Of a stretch of DNA of 64,000 nt, positions 51,241 to 59,051 are shown piece after piece. How positions within the stretch are numbered: the first letter of the stretch is position 1; each line of letters opens with the position of its first letter. The notes under the pieces are model-generated. The model did not search any database. It was given only the letters and a program-made list of their open reading frames with translations, and had not been told where the DNA came from. Position numbers and translations under genes: made by a program. Origin of the DNA: Pseudomonas sp. 7SR1 (lineage in GTDB: Bacteria; Pseudomonadota; Gammaproteobacteria; Pseudomonadales; Pseudomonadaceae); assembly GCF_900156465.1 (NCBI RefSeq), contig NZ_LT707064.1, forward strand, positions 5,657,001 to 5,721,000. Direction: 5' to 3'.

Positions 51241-52134
51241 ATGTACGCCAGCCTCAAGTCATCCCTCACCTGGCCACCCTCCCGAGAAAACGCCCGCCGG
51301 TTCACCCTGTTCCTGTGCATTTGCTCGACCCTCGGCAGCGTGCTGGTGTACCTGTCCGGCCAGGTCGTGCCGGTGAGCCTGCTGGTGTTGGACATCGCAG
51401 CCTTGACCTGCGTCTGGATCCACTATCGGCTGTCGCGAAAGTCCATCAAGTTCCAGCCACAGGAACTGGCCGACCGGTTGCTCGAAGTCCAGGAAAACGA
51501 ACGTCACCGACTCAGCCGTGAGCTGCACGACGATATCGGCCAGTTGCTGACCGCGGCCAAATTGCAAAGCGAATGGCTCAAGCGCCGGCTCCCCGAGGAC
51601 TTGCAGGGCCAATGTTCGGTCCTCTGCGAAACGCTGGACGAAACCCTGCACAAGGTCCGCGATGTGTCGGCAATCCTCAACCCGCGCCAATTGACCAGCC
51701 TTGGACTCGAAGCCAGCCTGCGCGCGCACCTGCTCAAGACACTGGCCAATACCCCGGTGAAATGGAGCCTCGATTGCCAGCAGCGCATGGCGGGGATTCC
51801 CGAGGAGATGACTGTCGCTGCCTTCCGGATCACCCAGGAAGCCGTCACCAATATTTTGCGCCACGCCCAGGCCCAGAACCTGCTGGTGCGCCTGCAACGC
51901 CTGCCTGAAGGGCTGTTCCTGCTGATCAGCGACGACGGCCAGGGGTTCGTCCCGGCAGACCACCCCGCCCGTGAAGGGCAACGGGGCATGGCCGGCATGG
52001 CGGAACGGGTCGAACAACTGGGCGGCACCCTCAAGGTCATCAGTGAAGCCGGCAAGGGCACGCATATCGAAGCACGTTTTCCCTGGGCCCCTCGTACCCT
52101 GGCGCGGGCCAGTAAGAATAAGGTTCTCCATTGA
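51241..52134 (+). CDS. NarX-type (HisKA_3) sensor histidine kinase
   Basis: 297 residues. Two hydrophobic helices near residues 20-38 and 42-60, no large external domain, then a coiled linker and HisKA_3 H-box NERHRLSRELHDDIGQLLTAA (key RELHDDIGQ) and ATPase domain (FRITQEAVTNILRHAQA, ISDDGQGFVP, GQRGMAGMAERVEQLGG). Lack of an external sensor suggests it reads a membrane or cytoplasmic cue. Overlaps the response-regulator gene by four bases (TTGA). TTG at 51226 is an alternative start. Confidence 0.88.
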   Translation: MYASLKSSLTWPPSRENARRFTLFLCICSTLGSVLVYLSGQVVPVSLLVLDIAALTCVWIHYRLSRKSIKFQPQELADRLLEVQENERHRLSRELHDDIGQLLTAAKLQSEWLKRRLPEDLQGQCSVLCETLDETLHKVRDVSAILNPRQLTSLGLEASLRAHLLKTLANTPVKWSLDCQQRMAGIPEEMTVAAFRITQEAVTNILRHAQAQNLLVRLQRLPEGLFLLISDDGQGFVPADHPAREGQRGMAGMAERVEQLGGTLKVISEAGKGTHIEARFPWAPRTLARASKNKVLH

Positions 52135-52790
52135 CTTGTAATTTGCTTCTCGTAGATGACCATTCGCTGATCCGCGCCGGCGTGCGCGCTCTGGTCACGG
52201 ATCTGCCCGGTTATGCCGTCATCGGCGAAGCCAGTGATGGCACGCAGTTGCTGGAACTCGTGGAACGGCTGGTCCCCGATATCGTGCTGCTGGACATCAC
52301 CATGAAAAACACCAGCGGCCTGGATGCCTTGCAGCAGCTCAAGCAGGTGCGCCCCCACAGCAAGGTGCTGATCCTGTCGATGCACACCGATCCGGCGCTG
52401 ATCATGCAGGCCCTTGAGTCCGGCGCACACGGCTACCTGCTCAAGGACACCACGGCCACCGAGCTGGAGCACGCCCTGGACGCGCTGCGCAACAACGAAC
52501 GCTACCTGAGCCCGGCCATCGCCCACACGGTGATCAACCAGGCGCTGACGCGTGTCCAGAAGCATCAGCCCGATCCCGTCCAGACCCACAACCTGACGGC
52601 ACGCCAGCTGGAGATTTTGCGGCTGATCGTGCGCGGCAAGTCGACCCGGGAAATCGCCAACGGCCTGAGCCTGAGCATCAAGACCGTGGAGACTCACCGG
52701 GCGCAGATCATGAAGCGCCTGCAGATCCATGACGTGGCCGGACTGGTGCTTTTCGCGGTACGCGAGCAGATCATCAGCCTGGACGATTGA
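52131..52790 (+). CDS. NarL/LuxR-family response regulator
   Basis: 219 residues: receiver (LLLVDDHSLIRAGVRAL, Asp in IVLLDITMKNTSG, Lys in YLLKDTTA) and LuxR-type helix-turn-helix (LTARQLEILRLIVRGKSTREI, then SIKTVETHRAQIMKRLQI). TTG start at 52131 overlapping the kinase stop, so the pair is translationally coupled. Target genes unknown; the palindromes at 50260-50310 are candidates. The 3' end overlaps the convergent lipid kinase gene by 17 bases. Confidence 0.9.
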   Translation: MTCNLLLVDDHSLIRAGVRALVTDLPGYAVIGEASDGTQLLELVERLVPDIVLLDITMKNTSGLDALQQLKQVRPHSKVLILSMHTDPALIMQALESGAHGYLLKDTTATELEHALDALRNNERYLSPAIAHTVINQALTRVQKHQPDPVQTHNLTARQLEILRLIVRGKSTREIANGLSLSIKTVETHRAQIMKRLQIHDVAGLVLFAVREQIISLDD

Positions 52791-53691
52791 GTACCGCAGA
52801 AGCCGTCAGCAAAGGCGAGTCGAGCGGCAGGTGTACGCGTATCGCCTTCTCGCGCACCGTGAACCTCAGGTTGTCGACCTGCAGCGGCTCGCCGTCGAGA
52901 TTGATGTCCAGGCCCTGGGCCACCTTGATCTCCACCCAGGGCAGGCGTGCGCGCACGAACATGTTGTCGATGCCCAGGCCACCGGCCAGCAGATCCCTGA
53001 GCGTGCTGACCACTTCCTGGGGGGCCGGCAGGATGCTGATGTCCAGCAATCCATCATCCACCAGCGCCTGCGGACTCAACTGATGGCCTCCCCCGGCCTG
53101 ACGGCCATTGCCGATGCCCAGCGCCAGCAGATCGCCCTGCCAACTGAAACCGGGCCCCTGCAACTCACCATAGGCCGCGCTCAGCTCACTGAACCGCGTC
53201 AGGCCGGTGAATAGATACGCGGCCCCGCCCAGCACCTTTTTCAGATCCTCGGAGGTGTTTGCCGTGACCTGGCTGCCGAAACCGCCGGTGGCCATGTTCA
53301 GAAAGATCCGTCCGCCGACTTCGCCCAGGTCGATTGCCCGGGGCTCCACCTCCAACAGTTCCAGGGCCTGGTCCGGTTCCAGCGGGACTCCCGCCGCCCG
53401 GGCAAAATCATTGGCGGTGCCCAATGGCAACAGCACGAGGCTGGCATCGCTGGATTGGAGGGCAAGCGCTTCGGCAATGTCCCGCAACGTACCGTCACCG
53501 CCACCGGCGATCAGTCGCGTGTAACCAGCCTCCAACGCCTCGTCTACACAACGCTGGGCATCGCCGGCCTCCCAGGTCAGCCGTACCGCCAGGTCCCAGC
53601 CCTGCTTGCGCTTGAGCATCACTGCCGCACGAACCTCTTCGTTGAGCGCTTGCTTGCCATGTAGAATCAACAGCGCCTTGCCTTTGCTCAT
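52774..53691 (-). CDS. YegS-like lipid (diacylglycerol) kinase
   Basis: 305 residues with the DAGK catalytic fold: nucleotide-binding IAGGGDGTLRDIAEAL near residue 60, LGTANDFARAAGVP, and the metal/ligand site LDINLDGEPLQ near the end. Phosphorylates lipid diols such as phosphatidylglycerol or sphingosine-like substrates in E. coli YegS. ATG at 53691 gives MSKGKALLILHGK. Confidence 0.88.
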   Translation of the reverse strand: MSKGKALLILHGKQALNEEVRAAVMLKRKQGWDLAVRLTWEAGDAQRCVDEALEAGYTRLIAGGGDGTLRDIAEALALQSSDASLVLLPLGTANDFARAAGVPLEPDQALELLEVEPRAIDLGEVGGRIFLNMATGGFGSQVTANTSEDLKKVLGGAAYLFTGLTRFSELSAAYGELQGPGFSWQGDLLALGIGNGRQAGGGHQLSPQALVDDGLLDISILPAPQEVVSTLRDLLAGGLGIDNMFVRARLPWVEIKVAQGLDINLDGEPLQVDNLRFTVREKAIRVHLPLDSPLLTASAVLNRPG

Positions 53692-54149
53692 CGTCGTCTC
53701 CGTCATTGGAAGGTTCCAGGAAATGGGACCGCTCATTCGGCCGAAAAAGCCCTCCGCCTATCAATTTCGCTCAAAAGCCCGCTGTCCTCCGTGAAAAGGC
53801 TGGGGTACCCGGCTCCCGGACAGATACTTCTTCACTCGAAGAGTTTTCTTACAAGAACTGGCGAATCCACTCAATTGACCCTCCAGCTGTATTGAGACAC
53901 CTTGGCATTCTGTTGTCTGGACCATCAAAAACACTCATTACACAAGGATGTGCAACCCCATGGATGGATATGTCACGGCCCGCAGTCGCCGTATCAGTGG
54001 TTCGAACCGTTGTGGCCGAAGGGACGAAACATCCCATGCATAGCCACGAGTACAAGCTGTCACCCCGGCATCTCGCGTCCATTGGAAGCGAGCGAACCGA
54101 AAATCAGAACGAATGCAAAAGTTGCAGCAATCCCGTTGGAGGAATCGAT
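53692..54149. other. 458-base region with no supported gene
   Basis: Longer reading frames pass through here but show no motif, no ribosome site and no protein-like composition that I trust. The base use is more AT-rich than the neighbours and a GGTTCGAACC string near 53999 is not part of a tRNA. It may be regulatory sequence or the remains of decayed DNA. Confidence 0.4.
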
Positions 54150-54344
54150 TTGGAACCGCGCGTCGTTGAACTGGAAACCCACCTCAAGTACATCCGTAGG
54201 GATATGGATGAAATCCGTACCGACGTAAAGGTCATCCGCCACCGGCTCGCCTATTCGGCCGGCGCGGCAGCGGTGATCCTCGGCCTGCTGGGCTGGCTCG
54301 CGAACAGTCGCTTCGACCAGTTGGTCATGCTGCTCTCGCGATAA
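54150..54344 (+). CDS. Small coiled-coil membrane protein (XhlA-like)
   Basis: TTG at 54150 with GGAGGA seven bases upstream gives 64 residues: a charged coiled coil (VVELETHLKYIRRDMDEIRT, then DVKVIRHRLAY) and a single membrane helix (AGAAAVILGLLGWLAN) with a short tail. The layout resembles haemolysin XhlA-type proteins that accompany phage holins, but no phage genes are near. The same frame extends upstream to 53706 without a better start. Confidence 0.6.
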   Translation: MEPRVVELETHLKYIRRDMDEIRTDVKVIRHRLAYSAGAAAVILGLLGWLANSRFDQLVMLLSR

Positions 54345-54409
54345 CGACGGGGACGCAGGCAGGCCCAGGCACCTGGCTCGGGCCGGAGCACACCCCCGCT
54401 GTCACGGCT

Positions 54410-55636
54410 TCAGTCCAGGACCTCGCTCAAAGGGATGAAGCCCACTTCATCACCCTCGACATGGGTCTGCCCTTCGAGCACTTCGACCAGCCCATCGGCC
54501 CAGGCCGCGCTACGCAGGACCCCGGAGCTTTGGTTCCGATAAACGATGGCCCTGCCGCTCTCAAGGCGCCCTCGCAGATATTCCCGCCGGTTGCCGGCCT
54601 TCCCCCAGACAAAACCGGCCGGCACCTTGAACTTCAACGGCATCACCGATTGGACACCCTGGCGTCGCAGCAGGTAAGGCCGGGCCAGCAGCGCAAAAGT
54701 CACCAGTGTCGAGGCAGGGTTTCCTGGCAACCCTATCACCGGCACGCCACGGAAGTGCCCGACCGTCAGGGGTTTCCCTGGCTTGATGGCGAGTTTCCAG
54801 AGCGTCAGTTCGCCCTCCTCGCGCAATGCGGTCCCCAGGAAGTCAGCCTCACCTACCGATACGCCACCAGTGGACAGGATCAGGTCGACATCCGACAACT
54901 GGGCCAGGCGCGCACGGGTGGCGGGCAAATCGTCAGGCAGGATGCCCGCATCGACCACATGGCAGCCCAGCCGCCGCAGCCAGCCGCAGAGCACCACACG
55001 GTTACTGTTGTAGATCTGGCCAGGGCCCAGTGGCTGGCCAGGTTCGACCAGTTCGTCGCCAGTGGACAGGACGGCAACACTGACCTTGCGCACCACTTCC
55101 AGCGTCGCGCATCCCAGCGATGCCGCCAGTCCCAACTCGATCGGTCCCAGGCGAGTCCCCGCCGAAAGAATCTTTTCGCCAACAGTGGTTTCCTGCCCCT
55201 GTGGGCGGATGTTCTGGCCGCTCACCAGGGGTTCGGTGAACCGGACCCGCTGATCGTCTTCCACCACGGCGTTTTCCTGCATTTCGACGCAGTCGGCACC
55301 GGCAGGCACTGGCGCTCCCGTAAAGATCCGCGCGCAGGTTCCCGCAGCCAACGGTTGCGGGGCCTGCCCGGCAAAGATGCGCTGGCTGACCGTCAGCGGC
55401 TCGCCGTGCCAATCGGCCAGCCGCAAGGCATAGCCATCCATCGCACTGTTGGGCCATGGCGGCAAGTCCAGGGTCGACACCAGATCTTCAGCCAGCACCC
55501 GCCCTTGCGCCTCGCCCAGGGGCAGCCGTTCACGCTGGGTGATCGGAGCGGCGGCGGCCATTTCGAGCAGGCGCTCCAATGCAACCTCGACGGCCACCAA
55601 GGCGCCGGCCTTGCCCGGTTTACCCACGGGATTCAC
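54410..55636 (-). CDS. moeA: Molybdopterin molybdenumtransferase MoeA
   Basis: Inserts molybdate into adenylated molybdopterin. 408 residues: [14 protein letters not shown] near residue 60, [41 protein letters not shown] and [15 protein letters not shown], with the C-terminal beta domain. GTG start at 55636 lies inside the moaB end (17-base overlap); an in-frame GTG at about 55597 is an alternative. Forms a unit with moaB. Confidence 0.94.
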   Translation of the reverse strand: MNPVGKPGKAGALVAVEVALERLLEMAAAAPITQRERLPLGEAQGRVLAEDLVSTLDLPPWPNSAMDGYALRLADWHGEPLTVSQRIFAGQAPQPLAAGTCARIFTGAPVPAGADCVEMQENAVVEDDQRVRFTEPLVSGQNIRPQGQETTVGEKILSAGTRLGPIELGLAASLGCATLEVVRKVSVAVLSTGDELVEPGQPLGPGQIYNSNRVVLCGWLRRLGCHVVDAGILPDDLPATRARLAQLSDVDLILSTGGVSVGEADFLGTALREEGELTLWKLAIKPGKPLTVGHFRGVPVIGLPGNPASTLVTFALLARPYLLRRQGVQSVMPLKFKVPAGFVWGKAGNRREYLRGRLESGRAIVYRNQSSGVLRSAAWADGLVEVLEGQTHVEGDEVGFIPLSEVLD

Positions 55637-56159
55637 AAGGAGCTGCCTGTTTCAGGTGGGGCACGAAGTTGCAGGGGCGATGGCGCGCATCCAGTTGCTC
55701 GGCCAGGATAGCGTCCCAACCGGTACGCACTGCATTGGTGGAACCTGGCAGGCAGCACACCAGCGTGCCATTGGCCAAGCCTGCCAGTGCCCGGGACTGG
55801 ATGGTGGAGGTGCCGATGTCTGCCACGGAAATCTGGCGGAACAGTTCACCGAAACCATCGACCTGCTTGTCCAGCAGGCAGGCAACCGCTTCCGGCGTGC
55901 TGTCGCGACCGGTAAAACCGGTACCGCCGGTGATCAGCACCACCTGCACCACCTCGTCGGCGATCCAGGCCGCCACTTGCGCCCGAATCTTGTACAGATC
56001 ATCTTTGAGCAGAACCCGCGCAGCCAGGTTATGACCCGCCGCCATGAGCCGGTCGACAAAGACCTGGCCGGAGGTATCGGTCTCCAGGGTACGGGTATCA
56101 CTGACTGTCAGCACCGCGATATTGAGCGGCACGAAAGGTACATCAGCCTTGGCTTTCAT
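55620..56159 (-). CDS. moaB: Molybdenum cofactor biosynthesis protein MoaB
   Basis: 179 residues of the MogA/MoaB fold: [37 protein letters not shown] (the GGTG loop that binds molybdopterin) and [14 protein letters not shown]. Adenylates molybdopterin before MoeA acts. Directly upstream of and overlapping moeA; divergent from mobA across 78 bases, so all three cofactor genes may share control. Confidence 0.94.
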   Translation of the reverse strand: MKAKADVPFVPLNIAVLTVSDTRTLETDTSGQVFVDRLMAAGHNLAARVLLKDDLYKIRAQVAAWIADEVVQVVLITGGTGFTGRDSTPEAVACLLDKQVDGFGELFRQISVADIGTSTIQSRALAGLANGTLVCCLPGSTNAVRTGWDAILAEQLDARHRPCNFVPHLKQAAPCESRG

Positions 56160-56237
56160 AGGCTCGTCCAGTTGTGGGAGAAACAGCCCGGTGTTATATC
56201 ACAGCGCTTCATTTTTCCGCCTGTGGGGAGACACACC

Positions 56238-56834
56238 ATGACCTCGAATATTTCCCGGCCACCGTGCTCCATCCTGCTGCTGGCCGGTGGACGCGGACAA
56301 CGCATGGGCGGGCAGGACAAGGGCCTGGTGGAATGGCGGGGTGAACCGCTGATTGCCCATCTCCACCGCCAGACCCGTGCTCTGAGCGATGACCTGATCA
56401 TCTCTTGCAACCGTAACCTGGAACGTTATGCGTTGTATGCCGATCAATTGGTGCACGACGATGAAGGGGATTTCCCCGGGCCGCTGGCGGGTATCCGGGC
56501 AGGCCTCAGGGCGGCGAGGCATCGGTTCTTGCTGGTGTTGCCGTGCGACGTGCCGAACATCGACTCGAACCTGCTAGAGAGCATGTTGGAAACCGCCAGC
56601 CAGCACCCCGACAGGCCGCTGATGGTGCGCCATGGCGAACACTGGGAACCGTTGTTGTGCGTCATTCCCCTGGCGCTGGCCGCCGCCTTCGAACAGGCCT
56701 GGGGCGAAGGCGAACGCAGCCCGGGCCGGATCATGCGTACCTTGCACGCGGTTGCCCTGCAATGCCCGGCCGACGATCCACGGCTGGCGAATCTGAATAC
56801 GCCCGAACTGCTGAACCGACACACAGGACATTGA
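56238..56834 (+). CDS. mobA: Molybdenum cofactor guanylyltransferase MobA
   Basis: Attaches GMP to Mo-molybdopterin to make MGD, needed by enzymes such as the NasA nitrate reductase. 198 residues with the nucleotide-binding [20 protein letters not shown], the VLPCDVPNI metal site and [18 protein letters not shown] precedes the ATG. A longer frame in the same phase upstream overlaps moaB and is rejected. Confidence 0.94.
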   Translation: MTSNISRPPCSILLLAGGRGQRMGGQDKGLVEWRGEPLIAHLHRQTRALSDDLIISCNRNLERYALYADQLVHDDEGDFPGPLAGIRAGLRAARHRFLLVLPCDVPNIDSNLLESMLETASQHPDRPLMVRHGEHWEPLLCVIPLALAAAFEQAWGEGERSPGRIMRTLHAVALQCPADDPRLANLNTPELLNRHTGH

Positions 56835-56873
56835 CGCAGGGCATTCAAATTAACCGTACAGGCCCCTAGCCAG

Positions 56874-56900
56874 GAACTTGCGCACGTTGTATACGTCTGA
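56874..56900 (+). promoter_or_regulatory. Consensus AlgU (sigma E-type) promoter
   Basis: GAACTT, exactly 16 bases, TCTGA: full match to the AlgU/RpoE consensus. It is 39 bases upstream of the lipoprotein ATG at 56940, with no other start between. Confidence 0.75.
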
Positions 56901-56939
56901 AGGTCAGTAACTTGAAGAATTCCATTTCGGAGAAACACC

Positions 56940-57161
56940 ATGACTCAACGGACCCTCGCCACTTTCATGCTCGCACTGGGCCTCGCCACTCTTGCCGGGT
57001 GCGCATCGCCAACAGTGATCACCTTGAATGACGGTCGCGAAATCCAGGCCGTCGACACACCCAAGTACGACGAAGACACCGGTTTCTATGAGTTCGAACA
57101 ACTGGACGGCAAGCAGACCCGCGTGAACAAGGACCAGGTCCGCACCGTCAAGGACCTCTAA
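56940..57161 (+). CDS. YgdI/YgdR-family small lipoprotein
   Basis: 73 residues. Lipoprotein signal peptide with lipobox LAGC (Cys at residue 21), then a single SH3-like domain: VITLNDGREIQAVDTPKYDE and FYEFEQLDGKQTRVNKDQVRTVKDL, typical of YgdI/YgdR. Function unknown. GGAG precedes the ATG. An AlgU promoter upstream and a terminator downstream make it a single-gene envelope-stress unit. Confidence 0.9.
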   Translation: MTQRTLATFMLALGLATLAGCASPTVITLNDGREIQAVDTPKYDEDTGFYEFEQLDGKQTRVNKDQVRTVKDL

Positions 57162-57185
57162 GCCTCAGCGCCGCACCCGATACAC

Positions 57186-57212
57186 AAAAGCCCGCAAAAT
57201 TGCGGGCTTTTT
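57186..57212. terminator. Terminator after the lipoprotein gene
   Basis: Stem AAAGCCCGCA / TGCGGGCTTT, loop AAAT, with a T run. It also faces the end of the convergent pseudouridine synthase gene. Confidence 0.88.
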
Positions 57213-57237
57213 CATGCCGGTCCGAAAGCCGAAGCGA

Positions 57238-58128
57238 TTACCACTGGAGCTCGATAGCGCTCTCGAAAATACGTTCCTGAGCTGTGACCGGATCGATGAA
57301 GCTCAGCCCCTGGGCCAGCAATTTGAGCGGGTTGGCATAATCGTCCGGCGCATCGCGCAGCACATCGGGATAAAACGGATCATTGCAGATAGCAGCCCCG
57401 AGGGCATTCATATGCACCCGCAACTGATGCTTCTTGCCGGTGACCGGATACAGACCGTAGCGCCACAACTCGCCATTTTTTTCCAGTACCTCGATGGCTG
57501 TTTCGGTATTGGGTTCGCCCGGCCCTTCCTCCATCCGGAAAAACGGCTCGCCATCGACCATCCGGCTTTTGTGCACCCGAGGAAACGTCAGACCAGGCAA
57601 CGCTGGGGCAATGGCCTGGTAGCGTTTTTCGATCTGCCGCGCAGGAAACAGCGATTGGTAAGCCGATCGGCTGAGGGGGTTGGCTGAAAACAGCACCAGC
57701 CCGGCGGTATGCCGGTCGATACGGTGCAGGGGCACCAGATGAGGATTGTCCAGCCGCCGGATCAGTCGTCGCAACAAGGTCTGCTCGACATATTCACCCG
57801 CGGGGGTGACTGGCAGGAAATGCGGTTTGTCGGCCACCACCAGATGCTCGTCGGCATACAGGATCGTCTCGACGACCGGGATCGGTTTCTCGTCGGGCAC
57901 TTCGCGGAAATAGTGGATGCGTAATCCCTCACGGTACGGCAAGTCGACCTCGATCGCCTTGCCCTCCCCATCCAGCACACGACCTCGGGCAATCCGGTCC
58001 AGCCATTGCTCGCGACTGATGGCGCTGAAATGCTCGCACAGGCATTCCAGCACTGTCTGCCATTGGCCGGGCGGCAGATACAAGGTACTGGCCTGGTGGT
58101 GCGCGGCGGAAAACGATGAACCAGACAT
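57238..58128 (-). CDS. RluA-family RNA pseudouridine synthase
   Basis: 296 residues. The catalytic motif is LHRIDRHTAGLVLFSA with the active Asp near residue 155; KRYQAIAP and HQLRVHMNALGAAICNDPFYP follow as in RluA/RluC/TruC enzymes. An N-terminal stretch (EQWLDRIARGRVLDGEG) resembles a partial S4-like RNA-binding domain. The modified RNA position is unknown. Confidence 0.9.
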   Translation of the reverse strand: MSGSSFSAAHHQASTLYLPPGQWQTVLECLCEHFSAISREQWLDRIARGRVLDGEGKAIEVDLPYREGLRIHYFREVPDEKPIPVVETILYADEHLVVADKPHFLPVTPAGEYVEQTLLRRLIRRLDNPHLVPLHRIDRHTAGLVLFSANPLSRSAYQSLFPARQIEKRYQAIAPALPGLTFPRVHKSRMVDGEPFFRMEEGPGEPNTETAIEVLEKNGELWRYGLYPVTGKKHQLRVHMNALGAAICNDPFYPDVLRDAPDDYANPLKLLAQGLSFIDPVTAQERIFESAIELQW

Positions 58129-58201
58129 TGAAAACTCTTGGGCAATGTTTACAAGCCGGCATTATCCGACAGTCGCGCAAGCCCGCCCAGCCATGATTGC
58201 C

Positions 58202-58621
58202 TCATACCGTGACCGGGGCGGAACCTGCCGTCGCTTCGGTGAATTCCTTCAGCCAGCGCAGCACCTCCACTGCCTCCCAGCGGCCCGGGTCGTACAAGGC
58301 GTACAACAATCCCTGGTAACCCACGACATCCAGCTGCTTGTGATAACCGGCACGCTGGAACAGTGCCTCGATCTCAGCGAAACAGGTGTTGAAATGCAGC
58401 TTGTTGAAGGGTGTCTTGCCTTCGGTAACCAACCCGTCCAGGCGCAACTCCAGGACGGCCTCGCGCACGACATCCACGGACATCCTGTTCACGCTGTTCT
58501 TCAATTGTTCGACATTGAGCAAGGTGCGGCACTCCAGATAGCTGTATGGACATACAGTAACCGAAGACATCCTTTTTCGCCAACGCCAATGCTCGTACAA
58601 CGCCGGCCTTAAAGCGCTCAA
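58202..58621 (-). CDS. Conserved hypothetical protein
   Basis: Up to 139 residues with no motif I recognise; helical, with a central region ending in KTPFNKLHFNTCFAEIEALFQRAG. The longest version starts with TTG at 58621, overlapping the stop of the glutaredoxin-like gene (TTGA), which suggests translational coupling. An internal ATG at 58570 (MSSVTVCPYSYLEC) gives 122 residues and may be the true start. Confidence 0.65.
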   Translation of the reverse strand: MSALRPALYEHWRWRKRMSSVTVCPYSYLECRTLLNVEQLKNSVNRMSVDVVREAVLELRLDGLVTEGKTPFNKLHFNTCFAEIEALFQRAGYHKQLDVVGYQGLLYALYDPGRWEAVEVLRWLKEFTEATAGSAPVTV

Positions 58622-58872
58622 CGCAGGAACGAGGCCACCCGGTCGGGATTATCGAAAGGCCAGTCCAGCTCCTCACCGGTATCGTTCCTGCGCAATACCG
58701 GGATGCGCAATCCATAGGTTTCCGACAGTTGCTCGTCTTCGGCGATGTCCACCAGCTCCACCAGCAACCCGTGTTCAACGAAATGCATCAATACCCCTTC
58801 GGCCACCTCACACAGGTGACAACCCAGGGTACCGAACAGCTGGCATTCAGGAAGCGCGCTTTCAGGAGGCAT
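58618..58872 (-). CDS. Glutaredoxin-like (DUF836) family protein
   Basis: 84 residues of thioredoxin fold with an N-terminal FGTLGCHLCEVAEGVL (C-x-x-C) and cis-Pro in LRIPVLRRNDTGEELDWPF. Such proteins are small cytoplasmic redox proteins of unknown partner. ATG at 58872; a GTG at 58887 is possible. Overlaps the next gene by four bases. Confidence 0.82.
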   Translation of the reverse strand: MPPESALPECQLFGTLGCHLCEVAEGVLMHFVEHGLLVELVDIAEDEQLSETYGLRIPVLRRNDTGEELDWPFDNPDRVASFLR

Positions 58873-59051
58873 GGCAGGTAGACCCACAAAAGATAGACGG
58901 TCATTCTAGGCTCGCTCCGGAAAACCGTCGAGCCGGGTGCCGTATCAGGCCATATTGGCAAAACGCTGATGCAAATCACTGACCGGACTCGCTTTCCGAT
59001 GCTTGCTTGTCTTCTACGCTATGTGCCACAAGCCATGAAACGGAGTTTCCC

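Noticed and set aside
53990..54015. Possible tRNA T-arm (GGTTCGAACC)
   Set aside because: No matching acceptor, D or anticodon stems and no CCA end around it.
56874..56900. Reading this segment as a sigma-70 promoter
   Set aside because: No TTGACA/TATAAT pair with good spacing, while the AlgU consensus matches at every base.
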